Origin: Dryas octopetala | Lineage: Eukaryota > Streptophyta > Magnoliopsida > Rosales > Rosaceae | Direction: 5' to 3' | DNA length: 64,000 nucleotides | Assembly (NCBI GenBank): GCA_963921425.1 | Contig: OY992834.1 | Location: 9,345,271 to 9,409,270 of the forward strand | Part shown: positions 49,835 to 61,650 of the stretch, piece after piece | Position numbering within the stretch: position 1 is the first letter of the stretch | How the letters are laid out: every line of letters begins with the position of its first letter | The notes under the pieces: model-generated | Told to the model about the DNA's origin: nothing | What the model saw: only the letters and a program-made list of their open reading frames with translations | Database searches by the model: none | Made by a program: the position numbers and the translations under genes

Positions 49835-50984
49835 TACATATAATTAGTAACATTAATGGAGGAGATTCTGAGTTTATTCCTTTGAATGAATTCATTAATT
49901 TATGTTTGCTTTTTTATTAAGTATATAAATTGTACATAGCTAGCTGCTGTTCTTAATTTGGTTGGCACTTGGCAAAGCTGTGTATATTTCTTAAAACAAA
50001 GTGATAGTGATAGTGATCGTGATTGATCGTGAATGGTGACAAGGGCACCACAGTGTGCCAAAGAAACCACCATTATTATTATTTATGAAATCACAAATAT
50101 AAATATATATATTCTTCTGATCTCTCTTTCCAGTTGCCACGGTACGTGAGTGTCACTTAATTAGCTACTGGCTAGCTAGCATGTTATAATTTTGCCATAT
50201 TATTTTAAGTCAAATAATATAATGGAAACAAAATAAAGCATTAAGATGGCCGCTGCAAGACTGCAACCATTAATTAGTCTATTAATTATATGAATTTATT
50301 AGAAGAGGAAAAAAAATCAATGGGATTATGAATTGATCAGCCTTGGCGTCACTGCTTGACATATTTAAAGAGAGTTAAGAGAAAGGTTAAGTTGTCGCCC
50401 TCTTAGAAACATAAATATCGTTGTTCGATCCTTTTAGGCTTTTAGCCTACCCAAATGAATTCGTCAACCGATAGCTCAGTTTTGAGAATTTATGTTACTT
50501 AATTTCTTAGTGAAAAGTCAAGAAATCAACAGATCAAACATCAATATAGTAAGTTAATTATTTGCTTGAAGTCGGTTGATGATTGCACAATGAAATGATA
50601 TGTTTGGAGTCATCATCAACATGCTTGATGATGGCATGGAAATATCTTTTATAACAAGGCTATAGCAAGAGATTTCTTATAAAAATACCATTCTAATTGC
50701 TTAGTTTATTTGTGCAAAAAAAAAAAAAGAGGATACTTTATTTTAAATTAAGGACATTTCAACTAATTTTCTTATTTAAAAGGACATTAAATTGTATTAT
50801 CGGCTACGACGTATGCATTTGTTAACTATATGTGCAATTTTAATGCATGCGCAGTTATAAGATTCCAACTACCATATATGTTCTTAAGAAAAATAATAAT
50901 TTTAAATCTTCAACCAATAAATTCTCTAAAGTACAATATAAACAAACTAATCAGCCCTACGAATATTAAAATTTAAGTAGACAA
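49835..50984. other. Intergenic stretch, nothing recognised
   Basis: AT-rich spacer without a supported gene, RNA or mobile-element end. Confidence 0.45.
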
Positions 50985-51026
50985 TAAAAAAAAGGCTCAA
51001 AATACATTTATATCCACCAATTATAA

Positions 51027-51396
51027 GAGTTCATTACATTTATACCACCTGAGGTTTATCGTCTTTTCACATACATCCCCTGAAATTTCAACAATTACAC
51101 ATACACCCCCTGAGGTATCAAAACTGTTGCATATAACCCCCTATAGTGAGACGAAAAATGATGAGAAATTATGTAAAAAGGCATGCTAAGGGGTTAAATA
51201 GCCTAATAAAATTACTCAAGGTATAAGGTCCAACCTCAGTACAAATATTTTCTTTTTTATTTATTTTTTTCTCTTGTAGGGGTTATATGCAATAGTTTTG
51301 AAACCTCGATCAGAGGGTGTATGTGTAATTTTTGAAACCCCAGGGGGTGTATGTAAAAAAACGATAAATATCAGGGGGTATAAGTGTAATTAACTC
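51027..51396. mobile_element. Palindromic insertion in the left arm
   Basis: The ends GAGTTCATTACATTTATACC and (reverse complement of right end) GAGTTAATTACACTTATACC are matched through about 110 bases of ACACATACACCCCCTGAG-type sequence. It interrupts the outer arm after CCACCAATTATA, and the outer sequence resumes at CCAATTAAAGGG. This gives an imperfect 9-10 bp duplication (CCAATTATA versus CCAATTAAA). Probably Mutator-like. Confidence 0.7.
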
Positions 51397-51406
51397 CCAA
51401 TTAAAG

Positions 51407-51560
51407 GGTCCATTTCAACTTTGTTCACGAATTATAAAATATTTCAAATTTCCCCATTAACTATAGGGTTCATTTCAAGTTGATCCATGAACTCTAAAAC
51501 ATTTCAAATTTCTCCATTAACTATAAGATTTATTTCAAGTTGGTCTACGAACTAACAAAA
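51407..51560. repeat. Left-arm copy of the 60-bp tandem repeat
   Basis: About two and a half units, inverted relative to the right-arm array at 53487-53766, with the shared core CCATTAACTATAGGGTTCAT. Unit number differs between the arms. Confidence 0.75.
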
Positions 51561-51704
51561 AACATACAGAATAGTTGACAAAATCGGGTTGACAAAAAAA
51601 TTGAACCGAACCGGATTATTTATATATATTTTTATTTATTAAATAAAAGTCAAATATTTTGAATAAAAAAGGTATAAGGTGTTTTTGGAACATGCTGAGT
51701 TCGA

Positions 51705-51775
51705 ATCCATGACCACTTGAGGAGAGTGAAAGTGTGAATGCCCACTACACCATTTAGTCACTTATGATATTTAAG
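51705..51775 (-). other. tRNA-like segment in the left arm
   Basis: Reverse complement shows GTGACTAAATGGTGTAGTGG and, about 45 bases later, GGATTCGAACTC. It mirrors the segment at 52171-52244 and is more degraded. It is not a functional tRNA. Confidence 0.4.
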
Positions 51776-52170
51776 TATATGCAATATATTTATAGATATA
51801 CTGATACTTGAAATATAATAATTTATAAATTATAATTGGTATTCTACACCATAACCTTATACACTAAACCATAAAGTCTGAAACCTTATACCTTAAAAAT
51901 TAACCCTATACTCTAATAATTTTAGTATATAAATTATAAATTAGTTTTGAATTTTTAGTAATATGTTTACAATATAGAAACTATAAATTATATAAAATAT
52001 AAACTAGTAAAATTTTTAGACTTTTTGCAATGATAATATTTAAATAAAGACCTAAAATAATATCTAAAAAAAAAAAAAAAGGAATGATATATAAAATATA
52101 TTTAATTTTATAAATTATTATATTTCAAGTATCAGTATGCCTATAAATATATTGCATGTATTTAAATTTC

Positions 52171-52244
52171 ATAAGTGGTTAAGTGGTGTAGTGTGAATTC
52201 ATACTTTGACTCTCCTCACAAGGTCATGGGTTCGAACCCAAACA
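52171..52244 (+). other. tRNA-like segment (A-box and B-box) in the right arm
   Basis: TGGTTAAGTGGTGTAGTGTG resembles a polymerase III A-box, and GGTTCGAACCC 40 bases downstream is a perfect B-box with the T-arm palindrome. No acceptor stem can be formed, so this is not a tRNA gene. It may be tRNA-derived sequence captured by the element. Confidence 0.4.
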
Positions 52245-52306
52245 TGTGCAAAAAACACCTTACATCTTAAAAATATTCAATATATATAACTTTTATATAA
52301 TATAAA

Positions 52307-53392
52307 GGCTTAATTATCGATTTACCACCCAAAACTGTAATTCATTCTCACTTTACCACCTGAAAGTTTTTTTGTCCCAGATTACTTAACTTACATCCGT
52401 GTCCCATTTTACCTTGTTCCATCAACAATTCCGTTAATGCTGACGATCTGGCCGTTAATGCTGACGTGGCGCGCTAGATGTGCGCCACGTGTCACATTTT
52501 TTTATTTTTTTATTTTTATAAACTTTGAAAATTAATTAAAAATAGCTCCGAACTCAGAAAAATATAAAAAAAATTCCTACGGACTCGTCTTGACTAGCAC
52601 TAATTTATTATAAGGTTAAATTACCAATTTGCCCTCTAAAAATTTTCAAAAAAATTAGAAAGTCCAAATTTATTTCTAAAAAATTAAAATAAACTTTCCT
52701 CTATTAAATAAATTCTAGAAAAAATTCTAGAATTTTCATAAACTCTTGGAAAAATTCTCAAAAATATTTTGAAAAATTACCAAAAGCTTGTTTTAGAGAA
52801 TTATTTCGAGACTTTACAGAAATTTTAGAATTTTTCTAGAATTTATTTTATAGAGAATTTTATTTTTCTCTAAGACCGAGAGGTCTTTTGGGTAGCAAGT
52901 GTTCACGAGAAAGGTATTGTTAGTTTTTAGAAGACTAACGGTGCAGACCTCATATTTTTTGGAGTTCGGGAGATTATTCTATGAATTTTCAAAGAGTCTA
53001 GAGTATTTTAATTTTCTAGAAATAAATTTGGACTTTCCAATTTTTTTGGAAATTTTTAGAGGAAAAATTGGCATTTTGACCCCATAGTAAATTAGTACTA
53101 GTTAAGACAAGTCGGTATGAATTTTCCGTGTATTTTTCTAAGTTCGGAGCTATTTTTAATTAATTTTCAAAGTTTATAAAAATAGAAAAATCAAAAAAAT
53201 CAAAAAATACAAAAAAGATGTGACACGTGGCGCACATCCAGCGCGCCACGTCAGCATTAACAGAATTATTGACGGAACAAGGTAAAATGGGACACGGATG
53301 TAAGTTACAGGTGGTAATCTGGGACAAAAAAACTTTCGGGTAGTAAAGTGGGAATGAGTTACAATTTTGGGTGGTAAATCGATAATTAAGCC
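52307..53392. mobile_element. 1.1-kb near-complete palindrome, Mutator type
   Basis: It starts GGCTTAATTATCGATTTACC and ends GGTAAATCGATAATTAAGCC, an exact 20-base inverted pair. The exact 9-bp duplication TAATATAAA flanks it (52298-52306, 53393-53401). Arms of about 500 bases mirror each other, including GC-rich CACGTGGCGCAC/TGCGCCACGTG and GACGTGGCGCGC blocks. This is the youngest-looking member of the nest and has no coding capacity. Confidence 0.88.
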
Positions 53393-53486
53393 TAATATAA
53401 AATATATAAATATATATAAATAATCTGGTTCGGTTCAGTTTTTTTGTCAACCCGATTTTGTCAACCATTCTGTATGTTTTTTGTTA

Positions 53487-53766
53487 GTTCGTGGATCAAC
53501 TTAAAATGAACCCTATAGTTAATGGGGAAATTTGAAATGTTTTATAGTTCGTGGATCAACTTGAAATGAACCCTATAGTTAATGGGAAAATTTGAAATGT
53601 TTTATAGTTCGTGGATCAACTTAAAATGAACCCTATAGTTAATGGAAAATTTTGAAATGTTTTATAGTTCGTGGATCAACTTGAAATGAACCCTATAGTT
53701 AATGGAAAAATTTGAAATGTTTTATAATTCGTGAACCAACTTGAAATGAACCCTATAGTTGGTGGA
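53487..53766. repeat. 60-bp tandem repeat array, about 4.7 units
   Basis: Units begin GTTCGTGGATCAACTTGAAA and end TTTGAAATGTTTTATA, with a period of exactly 60 bases and only a few substitutions between units. The array forms the terminal part of the right arm of the outer Mutator-like element. Confidence 0.9.
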
Positions 53767-53793
53767 TGTAAATGTACTTGAGCCTAAAAAAAA

Positions 53794-54700
53794 CAAATCG
53801 AGCATTAAATGCAAATTTAGCTAAAAATGCAAATGCAACTCAAAAATGTGAATGCAGCTGCCGAATGCTCAGAGGTCTAATTTTCGCTGATGTACACGCT
53901 TGCGTAGGGATTGTCCTTTAGGTTAAGTTGATATCTTCATGTCTTTCTTATTAAGTATATTAGTAGTTTGATAGTAGAAGATAATAAACTTAAAAAAAAA
54001 AAAAAAAAAGCTTAGCTAATAGACTTTTAGTCATTCAAAAGTCTAGCTTTAAGTTTGCATTGTTTAAATAATCCACTCTTTTTTTCTACCTTATGTTAAA
54101 AAGATCCACCTGTTAAAAGGTGCGCTTAATTCTAAATCTTAAATGATTAACTGATGTCAATTTCATGGCAAAAAAAAAAAAGGGTGTCAATTGACTTGAA
54201 ATAAATTTTTCGAATGTTTGCTTAGTAGATTGATTGACAAACATTTTGTAATTGTTTCGTTGCTTTCTAAGTTTGGCAATAGAGTGGATTCATTGTATTT
54301 GCCACACAATAATATGCTAACTAATAGTAAATCAAAAAATGAGGGTAGATCATGTGATTTTAAATGCTAATACTTTTGTATTGTGTTTTCATTTTTTACA
54401 TATATATATATATATGTAACAAAAAGAAAAAAATACATTTCTATAAGTATCATTTCCACCCAATCTTTAGGTTGTAACTAACCAATAGTTGTTAGGCCAG
54501 AATTCTACCTAACGACAGTTACAATGATTTTTTTTAATGAAGTTTTGCAATGCTTCATCAGAATCAATTGATTTGTTTTTTATATAGGGTATATTGAGTT
54601 AATCGGAGAAGCCCAAAACATTGATACCTATAATGAGCCCTCATTGTGACAATCGTTACCATGGTTCAACGGCCCACTTCGGCCCATTAAAACATCCAAG
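53794..54700. other. Spacer before the meiotic gene
   Basis: An A run at 53992-54009 after AATAAACTT could be the tail of a retrotransposed sequence, but nothing upstream of it is recognised. The rest is AT-rich spacer. Confidence 0.4.
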
Positions 54701-54750
54701 CAACTTCTCAAATCCCCCTTCCAGTTCCCGCCAGGCTCCGCATATAAATA
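54669..54750 (+). promoter_or_regulatory. Promoter of the PRD3-like gene: site II, E2F-like and TATA motifs
   Basis: Two GGCCCA motifs (within CGGCCCACTTCGGCCCATTA) match site II elements. TTCCCGCC at 54725-54732 matches the core of E2F sites. TATAAATA at 54743-54750 is a TATA box that puts transcription start near 54775-54780, about 185 bases before the start codon. Site II plus E2F is a common combination in cell-cycle genes, which fits a meiotic gene. This is inference from motifs. Confidence 0.5.
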
Positions 54751-54963
54751 TCCCTCGCAACGCACTCTTCAATCTTCATTCAATTCTTCGTTTGCTCAAA
54801 TTCGCTCTCTTCAAATTCCAGAAATTCAAACCGTGGAAACTACAAATCGATCATTTTCTTTAATCGCAGCTCTATCTCTTTTTCTAAAATCGTAGAGTTT
54901 CAGTTTGTTTCAATCTGAATTTGCCGTAACTCTCAAAGACCTCCAAGTCACTGATCCGAACCA

Positions 54964-57900
54964 ATGAAGCTGAAGATCAACAAGGCCTGCGATCTCAGCT
55001 CCATCTCGGTCCTTCCTCCTCACACAAGGTTCGAATTTGCTTTCTGAATGTTTCATTGCAATGTGTTCCGTTTGACTCCCGAGAAAATGCAGGAAAATGT
55101 TTTACAGAAATATCGAAGCTTTTGAAATCTTAAATTTTCACTATCTCGAAGTGATCACTAGACCTAGATTGATAGGTTTGATTTTGTTTTTCTTGTATTT
55201 AGTTGAAAATCTCTCTAGGCTCGATCTCAGTTCTTACTATCATGTACGAGATGTTCTGTTTGGTTCCATTAGAAAATGTAGGAAAAATGTTGAGAAAATC
55301 AAACTTTGAGCCTTAAGCTTTTTATCTAGGATTTCTTACTTATTTGAGTCCACTCTGAGCTCGATTTCAATTTTTTTCTTTCTCATGTGAGGTTCGGTTT
55401 TTTCTTTCACAACATGTCTTGTTTGATTTCTGAAAAAGTGCTCAGAAAAATAAGATTTCAGTCGCTTCCAGTTTCAATTTAAAATGTTTTCTCGCTGCGC
55501 TGAGAAAATATAGAAAACGGAAAGAGATTAAGATGATTGGATCCAAATGTTTTGTTTAAACTAAGCCTTTTTATGTCTGTTATTTTTATCTTTTTGATCT
55601 GATAGGTACTCAAACTCCAGTTCGATTTCACTTTTCTGATAGAAAAGAAAATATTACATTTCATTTTCTTTCCAATATGCTCACAGCAACTAACCAAAGG
55701 GAAGCAGTTACGCTTGTGTGAATTTGCTTCTGTTTTCTATGTTTCTTTCTCTTGTCAATATGTGTGTGACATTTCATATAGCAAATACGTGACTTAAAAA
55801 ACTTGGTGTAAATTTCCACTGTAATTTTCCTGAAATCTATTGTTCATCTCCTTTACTTGTGCGGTTTTGTTAATTATCTGAAGGAGATCAAATTCTGTAT
55901 CAAATGGACCACAAGCATCGCAGTTTCGTTCTCAACCGTCAGAGCAGTCACTTTCTCAGGGATTCTCATCTCAGCATGGCATGTTTTCTCAGTTCTCTCA
56001 GAACTCTCTTGCTGAGGTCCTGACAAATGATCAGGTAGAATCTCGTCACAGCTTCAAACCATATCTTCGTTGTTTTATTTTGATAAACAGAGAATTCAAA
56101 TAAGTAGATTAGCTCTTTGAGGAAGGTTTTTAGTTGGAAAAACATTATAATATTTGTTAACTTACTTTGAGATTAATTAATTTAGATATCAAATGAATGA
56201 TTCACAAGGACACAAGCTTTTTACAGTCACCTTCATTTCTTAGCAGGCATACATTAGAAGAATGTTATTATTCATTTTGTTTCAGTTTACCAACTAAAAT
56301 ATTGTTTCTGTTCATATTATATCTGCAGAGATTTGGCTCTCAAGAACGAGAGAACTCTGTCAAGAAGATTTCTTGCTTACCCCCAATTAGTCATACACGT
56401 GAAGAAAGTCAAATGCAGTCTATGCAGATCTCAAGATCTTCCACGAACCCCATGCGCAAATGGGGATCTGCTTCTGTTTCAGATAATCGATGTAAGTTTC
56501 CTCCTAAGTTGCAAAGGGATAAGTAGTTTTGAGAAATGGCTTCTAAGTATCTTTAGTAATGTATACTTGACAATGTACTAGGGTAGGCTGTGTAGCTCAA
56601 TTGAATTATTGCTGTTGCATATGTAAGCATGCCTTTGAATGCGAAACCAAATTGTTTATTTGTCTGAGCAGGTCAGATTAGCGAGGAATTTGAACACCGG
56701 ATTGGAATGATGGAAACTTCCTTAAATAAGTTTGGAATTATCTTGGATTCTGTCCAGAGTGATGTCATGCAAGTAAGCAGAGGAACAAAGGAAGTTTCAC
56801 TGGAGAGTGAGTAATCTATCCTTGCACACATTGGAATATTGAGAAAATATGTAATTTAATGCTTCTAATTTAAAATATTGGCTAATCTGCAGAAGACCTT
56901 TTTTTTTTTTTGTAACTATGAGTGTCTGATCTAGGAACCAAGAAATATCTTAATGCAGCATTCAAACTTCCTTGATTGTTGAAAAAAAAATGTAAGATGG
57001 ATTAAGTTACTGATCTAGCATTTTGAAACAAAATGTTAGGATGTGCCATTTTTCCACAAGTCCAAGAGATTTTATTGAACATAATGCAATTGTAGCCCTT
57101 AAGAGTAAGATGATACAACTTTCAATTGGCCTGGAATTGAAATAAAGAACTTCATTATGTCAGATAGAACTTCGATATTAAAAAAATATACTTTGGGAAG
57201 AATAACTATAAATTTAATCTCTACTGCATACAATGTCAAAGGTTTCAGGTCATAATTAATTCGAATATTATTTGTTTTCAATTCAGTGGAAGCAATACGG
57301 CAGAAGTTGATGGTTCAAGATAGCTCACTGCAGTTAATGGTAATAGCACCACATAATTCCCGTCCTTACTTTCTAGGTTTACCTGCTTAGTCGCTTCAAG
57401 CATCCATGATTGCAGACTTTCTAACTCAACAGATAATTGGTAAAACAGAATAAGGGGCAAGAAGAATTCAAAGCTAGCCTTGAAGGGGGCATCAAATCTA
57501 TGTCTGAACAACTGAGCAAAATTACCTATCAAGAGAAATTACAGGAGGTTTTCTTGGTGCTTTCGGCCTTACCAGAAAAGATAGAAGCATCTCTACTGAA
57601 ATCACAAAATAAGCTACAGAACTCCTTCATCAAGGAAATGCAGGTCTGTATGATATTACAATGGACAGTTCTGGGCACTTGCAAACATTTAAGACATCAA
57701 GATTATGAATTTTGAACTCTTACGTTTTATTTGAGATAAGCTAGAGCAAGTGCTTAGTTGAGTGTAACCCTTTTTTTTCTGACATAAGAAATTTGGTCTT
57801 CCCTATTTCTGGATATTTTCTATTGAGCCATTGAACTTTTGGTTACGAAATTTGGCATCCCTCGGAGGTCATTGAATCTCTTTTCTCATCTTTTTGACTG

Positions 57901-59422
57901 CTTGCAGAAATTGCTTTGCAACCAGAAACTGGTTACCCCAGTCCAAAAATGTGAAGCACCCTCTATACTTTTACCAAAGGTGATTTATATATCTCTAATT
58001 TGGTCCTATTAACTTAGTCAAGCACGCATATATTCTAATTTGTTACCAAACCTTTTATATCTGGAAAGTTGCAGCGTGCTGCCTCTCGTGCTATTCCACA
58101 AGGAAAGCCACAGCCTATTAAGAAGTATGTGAGAAGATTTCTTTCCATTATTTATTTGATAGGAAATTATAATATTTTCTTTATATTATTCCTTAGTGAT
58201 TGAGCTGCATTGATCATCAGTAGAACCATACAAGGGTATATGTTTGTTCTATAGTTTTGTTAGTGCCTCATCATTCTGTTTGGTCCTTCGAGAGGTTTAA
58301 AAAGTGTTTTCTTGATTCCAGTTCAGCTGTTCCTTCAAAGAATTGTGTGCAAGCAGCTGTAGTTCAAAAGACAGAAACTGGGGGCTGGACGTCTGTAAAG
58401 TCGGATAAAGCTATGCTTAGTGATAGGGCATCCCAGAAAGTACAGAAACTTAATCGAATTACTTCCATTCGACAGGTAGCCCTTAGTTTTTGTTCCTCAT
58501 TTATCTTATTTTTCTTTTTGATTGGAGAGACACTAAGATAATTAGCTTAATAATAGGTGTGTATTGAGTACGTTTGTCTTATGCACTAGAAGAAAAAGTG
58601 GCCCTTTATCTCATGTGTTGCAGGAAAAACTTTTTGATTGCTCATTTGAGGTATAACTGTATAAGTTAGCATATTTCTATTTTAGCGTCCCATATGTGAT
58701 ATGAGATGCGAATACATGCTGCAGGAAAGAGAATGTAGAGTTGTCATTGAATCAGATGAGGAGATTGATGGAGCTTTTTCCTGCTTGCTTGAAGAGAAGG
58801 AAACAGGTACTTGGTGAAAGGATCATTTGCAGTATCTATCAATTGTGGCTTTTATTCATGTCCTCTTGTTCAGGAAAAAACGGTGTGAGTGTAAAAATTG
58901 TACCTCTTATTTAATAGCATGTTTTATCTGTGAAATAATTTGAAATCTAGATTAATGTTAAGAACTCAAAAGAAAAAGAAAAAGAATAGCTGATCTAGTA
59001 CCTGTCCCCAAGGGATCTTAAGGGATTTATTGGCTGCTGGTTGTTCTAGTGATCAAGTTGCTTGCAGATGATGATAATTTTTTGTTATTAGTAACTAATT
59101 AAAGCCTAATGTATGAGTGTTTGCTTCATGAATTAACTGTCAAGCCAATACAAACCACGAAGACTAAAAACTGTTCTAAAGGCTTTTCCCATTGGATGCT
59201 TCTTGTTGTATTGCAATGACATGCTCAGATTGTATAATATGTATGTGCATGCCTGGTGTTATATAATCATTTTTCTCGAAAAGTAACTGTAATCGTTCTT
59301 GATTCCATGAGGAAGATGTAGAAAACTATTCGATTGAAGAGGTACAGCAAGAGACAGAACGGATTCTGAGGAGGGCAAGGAGACGAAAGAGAAAATGCTG
59401 TAACCCTATAATTATTAATTGA
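54964..59422 (+). CDS. PRD3: Meiotic recombination initiation factor PRD3 / PAIR1, 12 exons
   Basis: Orthologue of Arabidopsis PRD3 and rice PAIR1, needed for SPO11-dependent double-strand breaks and chromosome pairing in meiosis. Exons: 54964-55028, 55884-56034, 56329-56491, 56672-56806, 57287-57339, 57449-57643, 57908-57979, 58075-58124, 58322-58475, 58624-58650, 58725-58806 and 59316-59422. Phases agree and give 417 residues, slightly shorter than the known orthologues. The diagnostic N terminus is MKLKINKACDLSSISVLPP. Exon 2 has a Ser/Gln-rich segment (FSSQHGMFSQFSQNSL). Central helical, coiled-coil-prone sequence follows (FEHRIGMMETSLNKFGIILD and KSMSEQLSKITYQEKL). A basic, nuclear-localisation-like C terminus ends it (RILRRARRRKRK). 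Exon 12 uses the AG of GAGGAAG; the AG four bases earlier would give a stop within nine codons. Exon 10 is only 27 bases and could be skipped in frame. Confidence 0.92.
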
Positions 59423-60402
59423 AGGTACACTTTACAGCTCTTGTAGTAGTCTTTTTGTTGTGCTTCCTAGTCTCTATGAGTGCAGGCTGTCCTAGATTAC
59501 AAAATTTCTTTCTTTTCTTAGTAGAAACATTTGGAGAACAATTATGTTCACTACTTTTAACCATGGTCACGTGTTGTATTACTATAATTCGTCACGTGTT
59601 ATATTATGGCTAATCATAGTTAAGATGTACGGTTTACAAAAAAACTATGATTCACGACATTTGTAATACGTGACACACATTGAATGAGGACTTAATACTT
59701 TATCATAATCATTGCTAAATTAAAGTTTGCTCTTGGATGCCCAGTAAAATTGACCAATGCACTGTTTTTTTACTCTGCATTTTGAACCATTGTGTCATTG
59801 CTTTGTGCCGTTTGCTATTTGTGCAGGTGCTGGATGTATCCTCCCATATGCTTGGGGCTTAACCATAACTGCAATGTTATGCTGTTTGATCACTTTTGGT
59901 ATGTTTCTCGCCATGCCCAAGTGATACATTTTCTTTTATTTTCCATGCTTTTACCTTCTACTTGAGACTTTACAATATATATCAAATTGACTAATAGATT
60001 GGCCAAGAACTTTGGGTTCAAGCCACAATTGTTGTAAAAATTGACAAAGATCAAAATCAAACATAATGTTTGTTTGTCAGTCTCAGTTCTATCCCGGCCC
60101 ATAATTAGGCACTGTTCTTGGTGGGTGGAGTTCTTAAAATGTTTAACTTGGGCCCAGTTTGAACTTTTTCATTACTTGCTGTTTAAAGCCCAAAATTCAT
60201 CAATGTCAATCTCAGACAATACTACGATAGTGAACACCAAACGATGCCGTGTACGCTCACTTGCATATATGTCCATAGAAATCTCACAATGAGAGAGACA
60301 CGTTAAGTCCATAAATTTTTAGGTCAAGCCCCTACCACTAAAGGCTAAAGCCTAAGTGTGACAAAACATTCAATTTCATGCCTATGTTAGTCCCTATCTG
60401 GT
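59423..60402. other. 3' flank of the PRD3-like gene
   Basis: Presumed 3' untranslated region and spacer. No conserved coding sequence is visible. Confidence 0.45.
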
Positions 60403-61650
60403 ACAGCTACTATTTGCACACCATTTTTTTTTTCTTTTTACACACTCCCACTAACTTATTTTGTGAAATTATTTAATTGACACAAAGAAAAATTACCTTA
60501 AAGGACAACCCACATCATTTGAAAAGAAAAAAAAAAACTCTTCTTACACACCCTAAACTCAACACTCCTAAACCACAACTACACACCCTACCCTAACCTC
60601 ATCTCCAACCACAACCAAAACATACTCCACCCATGACCCCACCTCCATCCAAAATTGTCGACACCCACCTCCTGCCATCAACCCGCCTTCTTCGCCGCCC
60701 ATGCATCCTCTCTCCACCATAGCCATTGGAAGTTAGAGAGATGCTCTAACCTACATTTTTTTGATTTAAATGTAAATCTAATGCTTTCTTATCTAATTTC
60801 AATTGGTTAATCAATCCTAATACCTTTCTCGTCTATTTGCGATGATTTGAAGTGAGGTTGTTTAGAGTGAAAGAGTGAATTTTCTGGTTATTCATTTTCG
60901 GATTCGCATGTCATTCGACATTGGTCTGCTGAACATTTTGGTTTCGTTCGGTAGTAAGCTGTCGAACCTTTCAGTTTCGTTCGGTAGTAAGTTGCCGAAC
61001 GAAATTGAAAATTTCGACAGCTTAGTACCGAACGAAACCGAAATGTTCGACAGCTTACTACCAAATAAAATCGAAATGTTCAATAGACCAGTGCCGAACG
61101 ACCTGCGAAACCCTATAACTCAAACCTGAAATTTTCAATCTTGAAATCCAGAAAACCCGCACTCCAAATTATCTCAAACAGAAAAAAATAAGTTTTGAGA
61201 TAGATTAACCAATTTAAATTTGATAAAAAAACCTAGATTTGGATATGAATCAAAATAATTTAACTTAAGGCATAACTATGGTGTTGACAACATGGCTATG
61301 GCTATGTTTTCTTGGCTAGGATTGGGTGGATGTGAGGTTGGGGGTGGGGTGTGTATTGTCTGAAGAGATGGTGTTGACAACATGGCTATGGCTATGTGTT
61401 CTTGGCTAGGATTGGGTGGATGTGAGGTTGGGGATGGGGTGTGTATTGTCTGAAGGGATTGAGTGTTTATGTATTGTTTGAATAGATTGGGTGAGATGTA
61501 TAAGAGAAATTTGATAAGATTAATGAGATTGGGGGTATTTTGGTAATGAGAAGGGTGTGTTAAGGAAAAATTTTATATTTTAAAAAATAATAAAAAGTGT
61601 GTAATAGAAAAATGTGTGAAAAAAAAAAAGGTGTATAAATAGCTGCTCTC
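60403..61650. mobile_element. 1.25-kb palindromic element, copy 2
   Basis: Related over its length to the element at 27985. The left end is AGCTACTATTTGCACACC and the right end GGTGTATAAATAGCTGC. It shares the ACTTATTTTGTGAAATTA block, the GCCGCCCATGCATCCT block, the inverted TTCGGTAGTAAG centre and an 84-codon frame at 60875-61129. It lacks a segment present in copy 1 (about 28860-28970) and has its own 90-bp tandem duplication. Confidence 0.65.
61281..61460. repeat. 90-bp tandem duplication inside copy 2
   Basis: Two units, each starting GTGTTGACAACATGGCTATG and running through GTGTGTATTGTCTGAAG, differ at only a few bases. Copy 1 of the element has one such unit, so the duplication arose after the copies separated. 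Confidence 0.88.

Larger units (their letters stand above)
50994..53784. mobile_element. Mutator-like element with very long arms, carrying two insertions
   Basis: The outer ends are GGCTCAAAATACATTTATAT and (right, reversed) GGCTCAAGTACATTTACATC. The 9-bp duplication TAAAAAAAA flanks it (50985-50993, 53785-53793). Both arms contain the 60-bp tandem repeat. Both also contain a GACAAAATCGGGTTGACAAA/GAACCGAACC block and, further in, a tRNA-like segment and AT-rich sequence. The arms meet near 51840-52095. The left arm is interrupted at about 51027-51396 and the right arm at 52307-53392 by younger palindromes. No transposase frame is seen. Confidence 0.8.

Noticed and set aside
52220-52244. GGTTCGAACCC taken as a tRNA T-arm
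   Set aside because: No acceptor stem or anticodon arm can be formed around it, and it lies inside an inverted arm with a mirrored copy. Kept only as a tRNA-like segment.
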